DNA from: Antedon mediterranea
Lineage: Eukaryota; Echinodermata; Crinoidea; Comatulida; Antedonidae
Assembly: GCF_964355755.1 (NCBI RefSeq)
Contig: NC_092670.1
Coordinates: 34,521,795-34,585,794 of the forward strand
Length of the DNA: 64,000 nucleotides
Direction of reading: 5' to 3'
Shown here: positions 1 to 12,459 of the stretch, piece by piece
Numbering within the stretch: position 1 is the first letter of the stretch
Layout: each line of letters starts with the position of its first letter
Notes under the pieces: model-generated
The model's database searches: none
Told to the model about the DNA's origin: nothing
The model's input: the letters and a program-made list of their open reading frames with translations, nothing else
Program-made: the position numbers and the translations under genes

Positions 1-4
1 GAAT

Positions 5-170
5 TAAAAAGAGCCGAATGCTGAAAGAGCCGAACGTAATGGTAAATGGGCCGAATAAAAAAGAGCCGAATGCTGAAAGAACCGAACGTAATGGTAAATG
101 GGCCGAATAGAAATGCGCCGAATGCTAAAAGAGCCGAACGTAATGGTAAAAGAGCCGAATAGAATTAAAG
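5..170. repeat. tandem repeat, about 54-56 bp unit
   Basis: Three diverged units built from AGAGCCGAATGCTGAAAGAG, a CCGAACGTAATGGTAAA block and GGGCCGAAT follow one another. An open frame on the minus strand here is only a by-product of the repeat. Confidence 0.8.
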
Positions 171-218
171 TTTCCTGCCGGAGGCAGCAATGGCGTTCCA
201 TACGGACTACTGTACTTT

Positions 219-555
219 AATTGTGTGTGAGGTACTTTCGAATTTGTTGCGGACTTCTTTAATTGTGCGAGGAGCTTTCGAATTTGTTGCGGACTTCTTT
301 CATTGTGCGAGGGGCTTTCAAATTTGTTGCAGACTTCTTTAATTGTGCGAGGAGCTTTCGAATTTGTTGCGGACTTCTTTAATTGTGCTTAGCTCTTCTT
401 TAATTGTGCGTTTCTTCTTTATTTGTGCATTTCGTTTTGTATTTTCATGCTTTCTTTTGTTTATATGCGATTTCTTTTTTAATTGTGCGATTTCTTCTTT
501 AATTGTGTGATTCCTTCTTTAATTGTGTAATTCCTTCTTTAATTGTGTGATTCTG
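219..555. repeat. tandem repeat, 40 bp unit decaying to 20 bp unit
   Basis: Units of about 40 bp (GAGCTTTCGAATTTGTTGC followed by GGACTTCTTTAATTGTGCG) occur about four times. They are followed by shorter units of about 20 bp based on TTCTTCTTTAATTGTG. No coding signal is seen. Confidence 0.8.
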
Positions 556-705
556 TGTTATAGTGTGCGTGACAGTTGTGGGCCACCGTAAGTTTTATCA
601 TCATTTACCTTTTATATGTTGTTGTTTATATTTGTATGGACGCACCACCGAAAGGTGTGTGCCACTGATTCGAAAGTGAGTACCAATAAATACTGAAATA
701 GTATA

Positions 706-842
706 AAATCCTGTCTACACTATAAACTTTATTTATAAAAAAAATGTGATGTGCCCATATATGGACATGATGATGTCATATCACTACTATATTTGGGCAA
801 ATCACACTTTTTTTCTCATAGTTTGATAGTGTAGACAGAGAT
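706..842. mobile_element. MITE family A, copy 1
   Basis: This is a near-palindromic element with CTGTCTACACTAT at the left and ATAGTGTAGACAG at the right. The centre contains ATGTGATGTGCCCATATATG and its partner ATTTGGGCAAATCACAC. TAA stands directly outside both ends, consistent with a 3-bp target duplication. Nine more copies lie in this window. Confidence 0.85.
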
Positions 843-2194
843 TAAGTTTCTGAAAAGGAAGGAGAAAGAGGAGAGAGAAAGGAAAACTCTAATATACACA
901 ATAACTATAAATCACACATTAGACAGCTTAATGTCAACACTATTCAATACTAACAAGCAAAATGGAGTGTAAAACGGTAGTATATTTTTAGTAAAATGTT
1001 CTACGTATGTTTTCGAAATTACATTAAAAATAAAAAATCTATCTATTAAAATCTTCATTTATTAATTAACATTTTACAGCTATGGAGGGGGGGGGGGGGG
1101 GCAATGCATCTTAGCACTCAAACACCCACTCGACATATTTTATAATACAAAATTAAAATCTATTTAACAACTGCTAACAAATTTCAATAAATAAATTACT
1201 TAATATAAATAATACCAAAATTACAAAACAAAATATAGTACACACTAATTCGGTATTACATTATGGTTCAAAGACGAATAGATTAACCTTGATAGTGTTA
1301 AATTCACCTTGGCACCAAACTAAATAACATATGACACATTGAGGAAATCGTAAAGCTTTCTGTATTGACCAATTGAAGAAGCTCTGACATTGGAAAGCAC
1401 GCCTTTACAGCAATCTGAACCACACAGCAGCGCACATCTGCTATTGTATTTAATGCTCCTAGGCACGTACTACAAAACAAGAAACCAATCAAATACAAAG
1501 ATAGATGCATGCTTTCTGGTTGAGTAAGAGGTGTTGGTAAACTGCTAGCTGGGATTTCTTATAAATTTATATTCATATTTGTAAATAACTAGCTGGTTAT
1601 AAATTTTTACAAGTAATCTTTTGTTTAAAAAGCAGCTTATGCATGCACTCTTGAACATTTCTACATCTTCACAGTTAATAACAGATTATTTTCATTTTTT
1701 TAAATCCATTGGAAGATTTCTCATGAGCTGAAAAAAGAGTAAGTGAATTTTCTATTAATTATAATTGTTTAATTATTAATTTGACACACATTTTATGATA
1801 GGAAAAAACTTATGTTTTTGATGAAAAACTTTGGTTGAATCCTATTTAAACACAATGAGGACTGAAAACATGTAAATTTGTAAAAGATAACATTTCTTTT
1901 TCTCTTATTAGTAAATTTGTGTTCATTTGGTTTTAAGATATTCAATTAATTATTTATTTACAAAATACATTCTTCTTGAAATATCAAAAAATTATAATAA
2001 TTAATATTTTTTTAAACTGTTGTTTTTAAATTAACAAAATTATAATATTAATAACATGGCATTTCTTAATTTTTTAGCCCTAGACATAGTGAAATTTCCT
2101 AGACAGAACTTGAACTTGTTGAAAAGTAACTCAATCCCAAGTGTCAGGAAATCTTGGGAAATATTTCCCTAACAAAATCTAAGACTATTTCCAG
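843..2194. other. gene-free AT-rich stretch upstream of GPCR 1
   Basis: No coding exon is recognised. It contains a run of 15 G at 1087-1101, which is also a likely sequencing or assembly trouble spot. A splice acceptor (CTATTTCCAG, ending 2194) lies six bases before the receptor ATG, so an upstream 5' UTR exon of the receptor may be hidden here. Confidence 0.5.
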
Positions 2195-2200
2195 GGCAAT

Positions 2201-3247
2201 ATGGATTCACTACAGAAAGTCGCCGTCTCATTCCACGTTGGAGGAATCGTAATGATTGGAGTTGTCGGAACAATTGCAAACTTGCTAACGATTATTGCGA
2301 TTTGTAAATACAAACACCTCAGAATACCGGGCAACTTTTTCTTGTTAAATCTTGCACTTGCTGATCTGATTGTTTGTACCGTTACAAATCCATTCACCGT
2401 GGTTTCACTCGTCAATCGTGATTGGCCACTATCAAATAGTCTTTGTTTTTTTCTCGGTGCTGCACTCACGCTAAGTTGTTCAGCGTCAACAACAAACCTC
2501 GTTTCTATAGCGATCAATCGTTATATGAGCATATTATGGCCGCAGAAATCTCAGGATATTTTCACAGTTAAGAGAACATTATTATTTTGTCTGACTGGAT
2601 GGTTGGTGTCTTTTATAACAATTATACCGCCGTTTTTTGGATTTGGAAAGTTTGGATATAACGATGTTATTTTGGCGTGCAACATATCAAATGATGGGAA
2701 CTGGCTGTACACATTAGTAGTCCTTGGAACGTATTTTAATATTTCAACTATTATAATAATCTTCTGCTACACAAAGATATTCATGTTTATCCGGCGGAGT
2801 CGTGTCCGTACGCAAAGCGACCTCGGGAGAAGTATTCAAGCAGCGCAAAGGAGAGTAAGCAGAGAAATACGAGTTGCGAAGAATTTACTTGTTGTCTACG
2901 TTGCATATTCAATATGTTGGGGTCCAATATTGCTTTTGACAGCAGTTGATATCAACCAATCAGCACCACCGTCTATCTGGCGCTTTGCATCGTTTCTTGC
3001 AGTATTAAACTCAAGCGTGAACCCTTTTATTTACGCATGGAAAAACAATAAATTTCGCAATGCTTATAAAGATCTTTTGCGCTGTGGTACCAAACCATCA
3101 AAGCCATTGGACTCTTCCACTTTCCGTGAACATTCAAATTCGGGAAATTTGACATTAGGAAAAACATCCAGCACTTTACAAAGTAGTAAGAACAGTCCGA
3201 AAACAAGTCCGTCAGGATCATCAACTCTGCCTAGGAATGTACCCTAA
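2201..3247 (+). CDS. rhodopsin-family GPCR, melatonin-receptor-like (paralogue 1)
   Basis: A single uninterrupted exon encodes 348 residues with seven hydrophobic segments. Visible class A landmarks are N27 in TM1 (GTIAN), D55 in TM2 (LALAD), C82 at the top of TM3 pairing with C160 in loop 2, NRY (106-108) in place of DRY, W134 in TM4, CWGP (239-242) in TM6 and NPFIY (274-278) in TM7. C295 after helix 8 could be palmitoylated. The tail is rich in Ser and Thr. The AINRY signature and the overall pattern resemble the melatonin receptor/GPR84/moody group; the ligand cannot be read from sequence. The N-terminus is very short and has no obvious signal peptide. The start is ATG 2201, six bases after a likely splice acceptor, so a non-coding upstream exon is probable. 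It is a paralogue of the receptor at 17640-18632. Confidence 0.93.
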   Translation: MDSLQKVAVSFHVGGIVMIGVVGTIANLLTIIAICKYKHLRIPGNFFLLNLALADLIVCTVTNPFTVVSLVNRDWPLSNSLCFFLGAALTLSCSASTTNLVSIAINRYMSILWPQKSQDIFTVKRTLLFCLTGWLVSFITIIPPFFGFGKFGYNDVILACNISNDGNWLYTLVVLGTYFNISTIIIIFCYTKIFMFIRRSRVRTQSDLGRSIQAAQRRVSREIRVAKNLLVVYVAYSICWGPILLLTAVDINQSAPPSIWRFASFLAVLNSSVNPFIYAWKNNKFRNAYKDLLRCGTKPSKPLDSSTFREHSNSGNLTLGKTSSTLQSSKNSPKTSPSGSSTLPRNVP

Positions 3248-5548
3248 ATTGACTGTCACAAGACTTTTTCATATTTATTTCTTTGGATGCAACAACATAA
3301 ATGCGCTAATTCCTAGACAGAGGTCAAATCAATAAAAACAATGTGAATGTTATTAATTTACCGAAAAACAGTATAAATGTTTAATGACTTTAATAAAGAG
3401 GCTAGAATGACAACTCACTAAAAGTAGTTAGTGAACTTTATAGGAAATGAACTCATTTGGCTGGCAACTACATGTATTTATTAAATGTAGTTGTTTATTG
3501 GACTAAATATATTATTTCAAAAATAAGTGTGCTTAACTACAGTATTTTGAATGTAAATGTGTTTTTTTATTTGGTGTTTATCTTAATTCTGATTGTTTAC
3601 AGACTCATTTATTCCATGTTGTTAATTTTCCTGCTCCAACTAACTAGATGGCGCTAGAACATTTTGTTTAAACAATATCATATCCATACAATAAAAATAT
3701 GTGTATTGTGAACTTTGCTTTGGGGCTGGATCCCAGGGAAGCATGTAACATGGGATCGGATTTATCAAACTTGCTTTGCTTTAAATCCCTAAATTTGCTT
3801 ACCTAAGTCAGATTTATTATTATTTCTAGGCAAAAAACATTTGTGAGCACGCTAGAATAAACATTGAACATTCTAGTGTGTTTCCGCAGTATAATGGAAG
3901 CTAATAATTCTATTGATCTTCTCAGTTAGATGGCCTAAAATTGAAACAAGCAAAACGATTATTGGTTGCCAAGGGTCACTGTCATACATAAATTTTTATT
4001 TGAGTTTAGAGCGAAAGATTTTTGTATGTATTTCCGACTTTTGTGCACGCTCTTCTCCATTTCAAGTAATAAAAGTATAGCAACCAAAATGCACCCTCTT
4101 TTGTGACATGTGGAAGAAATGTTATAGCGCCGCCATCACTAAGAGAAAAAAGTGAATGCACACGCGTTTCGTCTGAAGAAAAATGATCTGCCCCCTAGTG
4201 TTTGATTGTACACAAGTGCCAAGTGATCTACAATGTTTGTGCCGAGAAAGATGGTTTGATTAGATATATTACATCTAAAAACGTATGGAATTGGACTTGT
4301 TATTTGCTTAAGCATGTTGAACCTGGGATAGATTAAATCCATTGGGCTGAGAGTGAAGAATTATGGGATTGATAAAAGTAGTTATTTATTATTTTATAAT
4401 TGTTTATATCATTTAGAATTGTACTGTAAGATTTTGTTGAATTAAATTTAATATTTAATAAAATTGTCAGGAAATGAAGAACTTTTTTTTGCACAATTTT
4501 CATTTAAGTTTGACTGTGGCTTTTCAATTGCGAACAACCTGATTGACAAGATTGAAATACGGGTAAATGCGGATGAGTTTTAAGTGAAATGTGAAAAAAG
4601 TGCCAACTTGAAAAAATTAAGCATAAGGAGATAAAAGTTTGGCTAAACAATAGAGGTGATATAAATTTCATCATACACACAAACATAGAGGGCGACACAT
4701 CACTTTTTTTTTTTTTTTTATTTATTCACTGTTTCTGCCATATACATAACAAAGAAGACAAAACAATTATAAAAGGAGGCACGGAAAGACCAAACAGGTG
4801 CTAAACACCTATGCTACTTGACAAGACAAAAGTGAAACAGGATGAGACAGTGAAACTGATACACAGGGGACCTTAACAAATTACTGTATTGCCAAAACAG
4901 AGGGCAATATAATTTTTATAAAACACCCAAACATAGAGGGTGCTCAAATACATGAAATAAGTGAAAAGAAAGACTGATATGAAAAAATGACTTCATAAAA
5001 GTGCTATAAATCCAAACATAGAGGCAGAAGTATTTAACAAATTTTGGGAAAAGCACCTATTGTAAATAATAAGTATGGAAGGTGGTTTCAAAGTGTGGCT
5101 AATGCTAAACGCATTGTGGGAAATGAGCCACCAATGCATTTGTACCTTTTGGTGGAAAAAGCAGGTTTTATTTTCAAAAAAATGAGAGAAATTTCAACTT
5201 TAAGCTGGAAAATACTGAAACTTAAAATATCAGGAATCTCTTATCAAGCTACTTATGAAGCCTATATTTTCTTGTATTCCTTTGTTTCAGTTCTTTTATA
5301 AAGATTGTTAACAATTTCAAATTATAATTCTCATTTATATTTTATCCATTTTCGTTTTACTACCAATAAATGTATGTCAATAATTTTTTAAATGGACACC
5401 ATTGTGTCCACATTAGGTCATGTTAATTTTGATTCATAAATTATAAAAATAAAAAACTAATCTGTGTTCAATTGTTAAAACATATGTTTAATGGTTTATG
5501 AGATGGTTAATGGAAGCTGGACCACAGGTAGCATCAAAGCCTTTTGAG
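3248..5548. other. gene-free AT-rich stretch
   Basis: No exon is recognised. AATAAA-type signals (for example near 3331 and 3392) could end the receptor transcript. The stretch also holds an unusually good CTCF-like core on the minus strand at about 4188-4203 (CACTAGGGGGCAG), a plus-strand AGATGGCGCTAG at about 3645, and short open frames without family resemblance. Confidence 0.5.
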
Positions 5549-5608
5549 ACTGACCAATACATTACTGACCAGTATGTTACTGACCAGTATGTTACTGACC
5601 AGTATGTA
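5549..5608. repeat. 15-bp tandem repeat, four units
   Basis: The unit ACTGACCAGTATGTT is repeated; the first copy is diverged (ACTGACCAATACATT). Confidence 0.9.
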
Positions 5609-5888
5609 GTAATATAACAATACCTTTTTTTCATAAACTTTTGTTAATAATATTAATATTAATATCCACTTTAAAATGTCAATATTTCATTTACAACCAA
5701 TGTTGTTATGGTACAGGATCTTTCCACATGAACAATGTGAAAAGCAACACAAAAAGTAAATGAAAGCACTCAGAAACTGAGTCAAGTACTTGGCAACATA
5801 TTGCCACAGACGGGGTATGTTGATTTTTGACCTATGTTTAAAAAAAAAATACAGTATAATTTTCTTTTTTTATATTTTTCTATTTTAT

Positions 5889-5956
5889 ATTTCATTCATA
5901 TTTTATTTGTAAATAGGCATATATACCAAAATTTACAAATAAAATATGAATAAAAT
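5889..5956. repeat. inverted repeat (hairpin)
   Basis: Arms of 26 bp at 5889-5914 and 5931-5956 match at 25 of 26 positions around a 16-bp loop. The core is CATATTTTATTTGTAAAT. Confidence 0.8.
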
Positions 5957-6510
5957 ATTCAGAATAACTTAAAAATTGTAAACGCTATTGTTTTAAACTC
6001 TGTTTTGCCAAGTAATCAAAATGTACCAATATAGCAGTTACTTTACTCAAATATTTGAATTTTTCCCTGTAGCAAATATGGAAAATCCTCCCTGACAGGG
6101 CTAAGCTTCCCTGGCACCACCCTTGCTAGTAACATGGAGTAAAGACATCAGTCAACTTTACATAAGTGCGGAGCTAATTTAAATTTATTGTATTAATTTG
6201 CATCATCAGTTTGAAACTATCTTAATAAACTTTGAGTTAGATATACCAGCTAGTTTATTTATTCTATAAAGTTCTTATAAGTTGCTATTATTGTGCTTTC
6301 AAAATTGTAGAGGGCGCTGTATTAAAGAATTCTTGTTAAAGTACTGAATTTGATGAAACTTCATGATTAATTCTATTAAATTGGAATAAACAAGTATTAT
6401 ACTAATAATATAAAATAGTAGACGCAGAATGACCAGATGTATAGTGTACCTATTATAGGATAACTACATATAAGATAACAATGAATTTCCTTTTTGAGGA
6501 TCAATAAAAG

Positions 6511-7125
6511 TTATCTTATCTTATCTTATCTTATAACTTGAAGTTGGATAAGTGAATGTAGAATATCTGGATGTAAGATAACTGGATGTTGAATAACTAG
6601 ATGCAAAATAACTAGAAGTTGGATAACTGGATGTAAATAGTAGAATAACGAGATGGTGAATATTAACTGGATGTATAATACGTAGAAGTACAATAACTAG
6701 ATGTAGTATAACTGGATGTAGGAAAAGTAGAATAACTGGATGTAGGATAACTGAATGTTGGATAATTGGCTAAAGATAACTGAATGTAGAATAAGTAGAA
6801 CAACTGGATGTAGGATAACTGGATGTTGGATAACTGGATGTAGGATAACTGAATGTAGGATAAGTAGAACAACTGGATGTAGGATAACTGGATGTTGGAT
6901 AACTGGATGTAGGATAACTGAATGTAGAATAAGTAGAACAACTGGATGTAGGATAACTGAATGTTGGATAATTGGCTGTAGGATAACTGAATGTAGGATA
7001 AGTAGAATAACTGGATGTAGAATAACTGTATGTAGGATAACTGGATGTAGGATAACTGAATGTAGGATAAGTAGAATAAGTGGATGTTGGATAACTGAAT
7101 GTTGGATAACTGGCTGTAGGTGAAT
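6511..7125. repeat. TTATC microsatellite followed by 15-bp minisatellite
   Basis: Four TTATC units are followed from about 6545 by a long array with a 15-bp unit (ATAACTGGATGTAGG and variants). It carries a higher-order pattern in which GATAAGTAGAACAACTGG variants recur about every 70 bp. Because the unit is a multiple of three, long open frames run through it on both strands, for example a YIQLS repeat on the minus strand. These are very unlikely to be genes. Confidence 0.9.
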
Positions 7126-9689
7126 AAATGTGTGAGGGAACATATAGTTTGTAATGTTTTCATTAAAAAAAATAGTAAGTAAACTAATAATAAGTTGAAT
7201 ATGAAACAAAAATCGTATTTGCAAACAAGAATTAAAAACAAAATTTTTGTTTTATTTTAAACAATAACTGCTTGTAAATTGAGGAAATAAGCACAACTAT
7301 ACATTGAAGCGACCTTCAAAAATAAGCCAGTATTTTCAAAGAAGATCATTTTAAATTTTCTGGTAATTGAGAACATAGTTAATTAATCAATTTTTTTTTC
7401 AATTAAGCAAAACTATACATTGAAGCGACCTTCTAAATTAACGTGTTAACCTCTTTCAAAAATATGGGCCTAACAACAAATACGAATTATACTTACTCGA
7501 TGAGGGTGAGTGTTTAATCATTTACGGCAATTCAAAATGGACCTGCAGCGGGCATACGCCCTAGGTGGGCCTAACTTAATCATGTCAGTACTGTACAGCG
7601 GTGGTGAACATGCATAATTTCCATAATCGCGTAATTAGTAATTTTTAACTGCCCGTTATCTCAAGATAATTTGTGAACCCCCACGGTGTGAACTTGAATC
7701 CCATGCACTATATATTTGATTACAATAGCAGACATCTTTAACATGCGATTTCACTGCCTATTAGATTACGCTCAATGGTACTGGTTTGTGGTTGTACTTC
7801 AGATGAGATACATCAACACTTCTGATATAACTTCAAGGTTGCCTAGACAACAATAACTTTTTAAAAAACAAAGGATGTGTTTTACAGTTTTACTGCTATA
7901 ACATATTAATTAAACAAGTTTAGTGTTCAGCTAAATCGAAATAATCTAACAATATCAATAGTGTATGGAACGGAAATGAATGGTTTCGTTGTTAATCCAG
8001 GGTATACTATTATTACTGGAAAAGGACATTTTAGCAGTAAATAAGCCAGTATTTTCATAGCAGATCATTTTAAATTTTCTGGTAATTGAGAACATAGTTC
8101 ATTAGTCGATTTTTAATTTTTTTTTTTTTTTTTATATTCATATTTCATATTTTAGTTTAATTTATGCATTCAATGTGTAAAAAAGAATTAAATTAATATT
8201 CTAGTTGTCCAATGTTGAAATTTTCTGGCCATAATAGAGTCTGAATATGCAATTTTCATTAGTACTATTATTAAAAGACAGAGATAGAATAAATAACGAG
8301 ATGGTAGACATGTTTAGAGTTTGACATTTTGATCTACACTTTTAAACATTTTCATGATTTATGAAAAGCTTAATGATCTTTATTTTTAATTATTTACAAG
8401 AGCGTCACCGATCAAATGTGGATAAAAATTGCAATGTCGTTATTTGGAATTTATATCTTTGTTTTAGTTCACCTAGTGTGGATCTTCTGATAAGACAAAG
8501 ATTGATACTATAATATACTATTGATGGGCAATATGTTTTAAGACTATGGGCAACTACAACAAAAATAAAAAACAACCTTATTAAATGAAAGAAACGTATG
8601 ACTTGACATAAACCTAGAACTTGATTAAAGCTGTGTACATTGTGAAAAAAAAAAACATCGAAAAAAATCAAAAACAAACATCTAAACAAATTATGGTATG
8701 CAATCATATGTAACTAAAATTAATATAATAATATATAATATTTTGTTTTATGACCTTTTACACTTTCAAGCATATAAGGGCAATAACCTGCAAACAGGCC
8801 AAAAATGAAGGTTAAAATTATACTAACTTCATCTTTTGAACTATAATTACCAGATAGTAAATGAAAAATGAAAAAAATTGTAAATTGAAATATTGTACCT
8901 TCTCTTTTTAAATAAAAAAGAATTAGAAAATTGGTCATCAAAATATTGAATAATGTTCCACTGAGCCACAGAAGGACTCGAACCAAGATTTCTAAACCAT
9001 TATACATTAACCACCAAGCTACAGTGCATATATACATTGTATCAAAAACACAAAGGTTGCGAATTGTAATTCTAATAATAATAAAATGCAAATTTAAAGC
9101 AAAATAAAGGACAATGAGATTGAAGGAATTTCCATCAATTTTTTTGTTTCAATTACTGCAAAACTTTTTTCATTAATTCATCTTTCAATTTGCAAACAAA
9201 AAATCTGATCCTATAACCTTAATAAAAGAGGTTATTCGATGTCAAGAATATAAAAATTTAAAAAACAGGCACTTTTTTTATTTTGACCTTTCGACCTTTT
9301 GAACGTCTAAAAAGTACCTGGTGTTCTTTGTTAAGATGCACAGTACTTGTATGTACCATCATTGCTGTATAAGTATACAGTAATCCACTGATTATCATTC
9401 CTTAACAAAGAGTTAATGATCAGTAATAAACCCACTAACAGACTATAAACCGTGTCATAAAACTATGATATGAAAATATTGTCTCAGAGTAAAAGGTTGT
9501 TGCTTTTTAATTTTGTTCTTATTACTACCGTTTTATTATTTCACACAAATCAGCAATCAGTTGCAATTGTTTTTAATTACCATTATGGAATGTTATAATT
9601 ATTGTTCAAAAATAGTTATCAAAATGCAGTTCTAAAGACAGTAAAATATACATACATTGAGGGAATAGCAGAAGGAGAGAGTGTAACAA
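7126..9689. other. gene-free stretch with a dispersed repeat pair
   Basis: No exon is recognised. About 75 bp containing AAGCCAGTATTTTCA and TTTTCTGGTAATTGAGAACA occurs twice in direct orientation, at about 7323-7395 and 8042-8115. A tRNA-derived SINE head lies at 8938-9010. Confidence 0.5.
8938..9010 (-). mobile_element. tRNA-derived SINE head
   Basis: Read on the minus strand it has a tRNA-like A box (TAGCTTGGTGGTTAATG) and B box (GGTTCGAGTCC) at usual spacing. There is no convincing acceptor stem, so it is a SINE relic rather than a tRNA gene. Confidence 0.55.
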
Positions 9690-10456
9690 TTAAAGATGTA
9701 TTGTCCCCCTGCAAAAATAATTCTTAATTTTGTTGTTGAATATGCCATTTTAATGTCACATAATAGAATATCCACTGTGACCAAAAATTGGATTAAAAAA
9801 ATATGTATTTACCTGAAACAAGGCCATATACATAGCTGCAGCCGCGAGCACAAATTTGAGTTAGTTTTTACCAACCGACCGACATAGTGAGTGTCATATT
9901 AAATGTTGTGATTCTCTGTGTTTAGAGAAGGATGCTTTAGACCAGGTCCGCCTTATATTATTAGCCAATCAAAATCGTATAAATTTTGGAGGGAAAATGT
10001 TATCCTCCTCTGAAGCCTAAAATTTGCATGTCCAGTATAAAAGTGGAATGTAATAGATATTAAGGAGAAGAGAGAATAAGATCAGAGTAGATAAACGGAA
10101 AGATGATAAAGAAAATATTAAGGCTTGACTGGTAGTGGTAGAAAGATGTATTAATCAAATTACAAGGAATAAAAGTTCTAGTTGAGTTAAATATACTTTT
10201 TGTATGAGTTATCATTCAGTGACAGCAGTGTACGTCGAGTGGAAATATATATACGCCTGAGAAAGCTCGGAACCAACTAAAATAAATTCACTACAGTGAG
10301 CTATAGAGTTGCGTTTGCATGTGACTAGATACTGTAATTTAGAGCAAAAATATTTAAAAAAGTGATTAACTTTATTAAAACTACAAAATAACACATTCAA
10401 AGTCTGATTTAATTAATCTTCATTTCTCATGTTTTTGAGGAACAACACATTTCAAA
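9690..10456. mobile_element. MITE family B, copy 1 (long, diverged right end)
   Basis: The left end TTAAAGATGTATTGTCCC matches other copies. The subterminal AATATGCCATTTTAATGTCA block is also shared. The right part (TCTGATTTAATTAATCTTCA, then GAGGAACAACACATTT) is a decayed version of the usual right end. Confidence 0.7.
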
Positions 10457-10470
10457 AATATAATTATTGT

Positions 10471-10788
10471 TTAAAGATATATTGTCCTTTTTTAAACATT
10501 TTTTTTTTTAATATGCCATTTTAATGTAACATAATACTGTAGTTATTTACTTTGACAAAAAATTGGATCTAAACAAAAATTGCTAATTTAAAAAGGAAAA
10601 AAGGTAACTTAAAAAGAAAAATTGTCCACAGATTTTTGGTTAAAATGTAACAATTTATGTTGTCTTTTTTAGGTTGAATAATAATTTTTTGTGAAAGTGA
10701 ATTAATATTATTAAAACTACAAAATGGCCTATTCAAAGTTTGATTCATTTCATCTCTTTTTGTGTTTTGAGGGACAATACATCTTTAA
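10471..10788. mobile_element. MITE family B, copy 2
   Basis: The left end is TTAAAGATATATTGTCC and the right end GGGACAATACATCTTTAA. Internal blocks are shared with the copies at 9690 and 55549. TTAA at both edges fits a TTAA (or TA) target. Confidence 0.8.
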
Positions 10789-11051
10789 AGGTTTACATGG
10801 AGAAGAAAGTATATTATGTGGTTCTTAAAAAGAATGTAAAGCCAATCAAACAGCCAATACATTAATGAATTTGTTTTTTCCCCTTTGACATTGGCATTAT
10901 TTTTTTCACCAATTCAGTCATCATCAGTTGCGTAGCATTCACGTTTTCTTCATTGTACTTTCTGAATGATGTATGATGTAGATTTATTAATTATAAAATT
11001 CTGTATCATTATTCCTTCCCATGGATGAATTGTACAGTATTTAAAATCTAA

Positions 11052-11721
11052 GGGTATGTTCAGACTCACGGAGTTACGGTGGAGTAATGTAAGCGGTGTA
11101 CATATTTTTGTGTCTGAACCATGCCGCGGATTAGCGTTAGGGAGCTGTTACTCCGCGCCAGTGGCGTTAATAACTCTAGCGGGAGAGGGTAGATTTCATA
11201 AGGCTAATCCAGTGATGCATCAGTGATTTTAACCTTAACCAATGAAAATACACGACCACGTTTAGCAGACAGCAACTACATACCCGTACTCTATGATACG
11301 ACAGCAAAATAGCTATGTCAAATGTATTTTAAGGTTCAGATTTTAATGAACAGTAAAGTTGGCGTCAGTGATACGATATTTTCATAAATTAAATCAATTA
11401 ATCAGATAATTGTCCATGTAACAATTACGTTTTAAATTATTTTGAATTAAAATGCAATTCTACAAGTAGTAAGAACAAATCGGTATATTTGAAGGTAAAC
11501 ATTATATTAATAAAAAAAACAATGTAAATGATGTAAACTTTCATGCATTGTCATGAATGTATACATATAGTTCTATCTGCTTTGACCTGATCAGAGTGTT
11601 TTAAACGCAAGGCATTGGAATGTTGGTCGTTGTGTCTGAACACCTTGGCTTTTAACGCCACGGATTACTGTACGCCTTGCGTAGATAACTCCACCGTAAC
11701 TCCGTGAGTCTGAACATACTC
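11052..11721. mobile_element. PIF/Harbinger-like MITE
   Basis: Terminal inverted repeats of about 34 bp (GGGTATGTTCAGACTCACGG at the left, one mismatch in total) bound a 670-bp element. TAA is duplicated on both sides. A GGG..TGTTC terminus with a 3-bp TAA target is typical of PIF/Harbinger elements. No transposase frame is present, so it is non-autonomous. Confidence 0.8.
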
Positions 11722-12459
11722 TAATAGTTAAGTACGATATATTTATTTGAAGGTAATCTTAGTTATAGGAGGACTTGATAATTTGAAATTAGACCCTTGT
11801 GATAAAATCATAAGATGAATTTCAACAAAGATACTAATTGAGAGTTACTTACATAAATTTGAAAATGGGTAGTTACCATTGTTCAGCACAGAACAACCAA
11901 GGTTGAGTTAAATTCAGCATGGACAGACAATTAACAAAAAAGATGACAACATTTAGCACATACTGTTGATAGTAGTTTATAGGTTCAGAAGGCCTGGTTT
12001 CAGGATCAATTGGGGAACAGTTAAATGCTTTAAACTTTAGCTACCAGGATTTGAATCACAAAAGGTACAATTTTTTCTCTTTATAGCAAGGGTTTGACAT
12101 GAATTATGTTTTTTTTGTGTAGAATTTAGTAACTTAATAAGTTGTATACGGCTTTACCATGTTGAAACACCGGTTCTCATCCAGTGTTCTCCCCAGGCCT
12201 TTGAAGCGTCACGGTACCGTGACGCTTGGGTTCTCTACCGTGACGCTTTATGGTCGGCCGTGACGCTTAAAACCTTATCCGTGACGCTTAAAAATATCAA
12301 CCACAACAATCTAAAAATAGATTAACAGGCAGGTACGGTACTTTTTCTAGAGCTGAGGCGCGGCATGCATAAAGAGCCTAATGCATACGAGACACGTGAC
12401 ATGACCACTAGACGAAAAACAAAAGACTGCGTAACAAAGTGTTAAACAACTGAGACTCG

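Noticed and set aside
2185-2517. 110-aa minus-strand frame
   Set aside because: It is the antisense shadow of the first GPCR.
6663-7241. Long minus-strand frames (175 and 192 aa) with YIQLS/LSNIQ repeats
   Set aside because: They are translations of the 15-bp minisatellite; several frames on both strands are open at once.
8938-9010. tRNA gene
   Set aside because: Box A and B motifs are present but the acceptor stem does not pair; the same plan recurs elsewhere as SINE heads.
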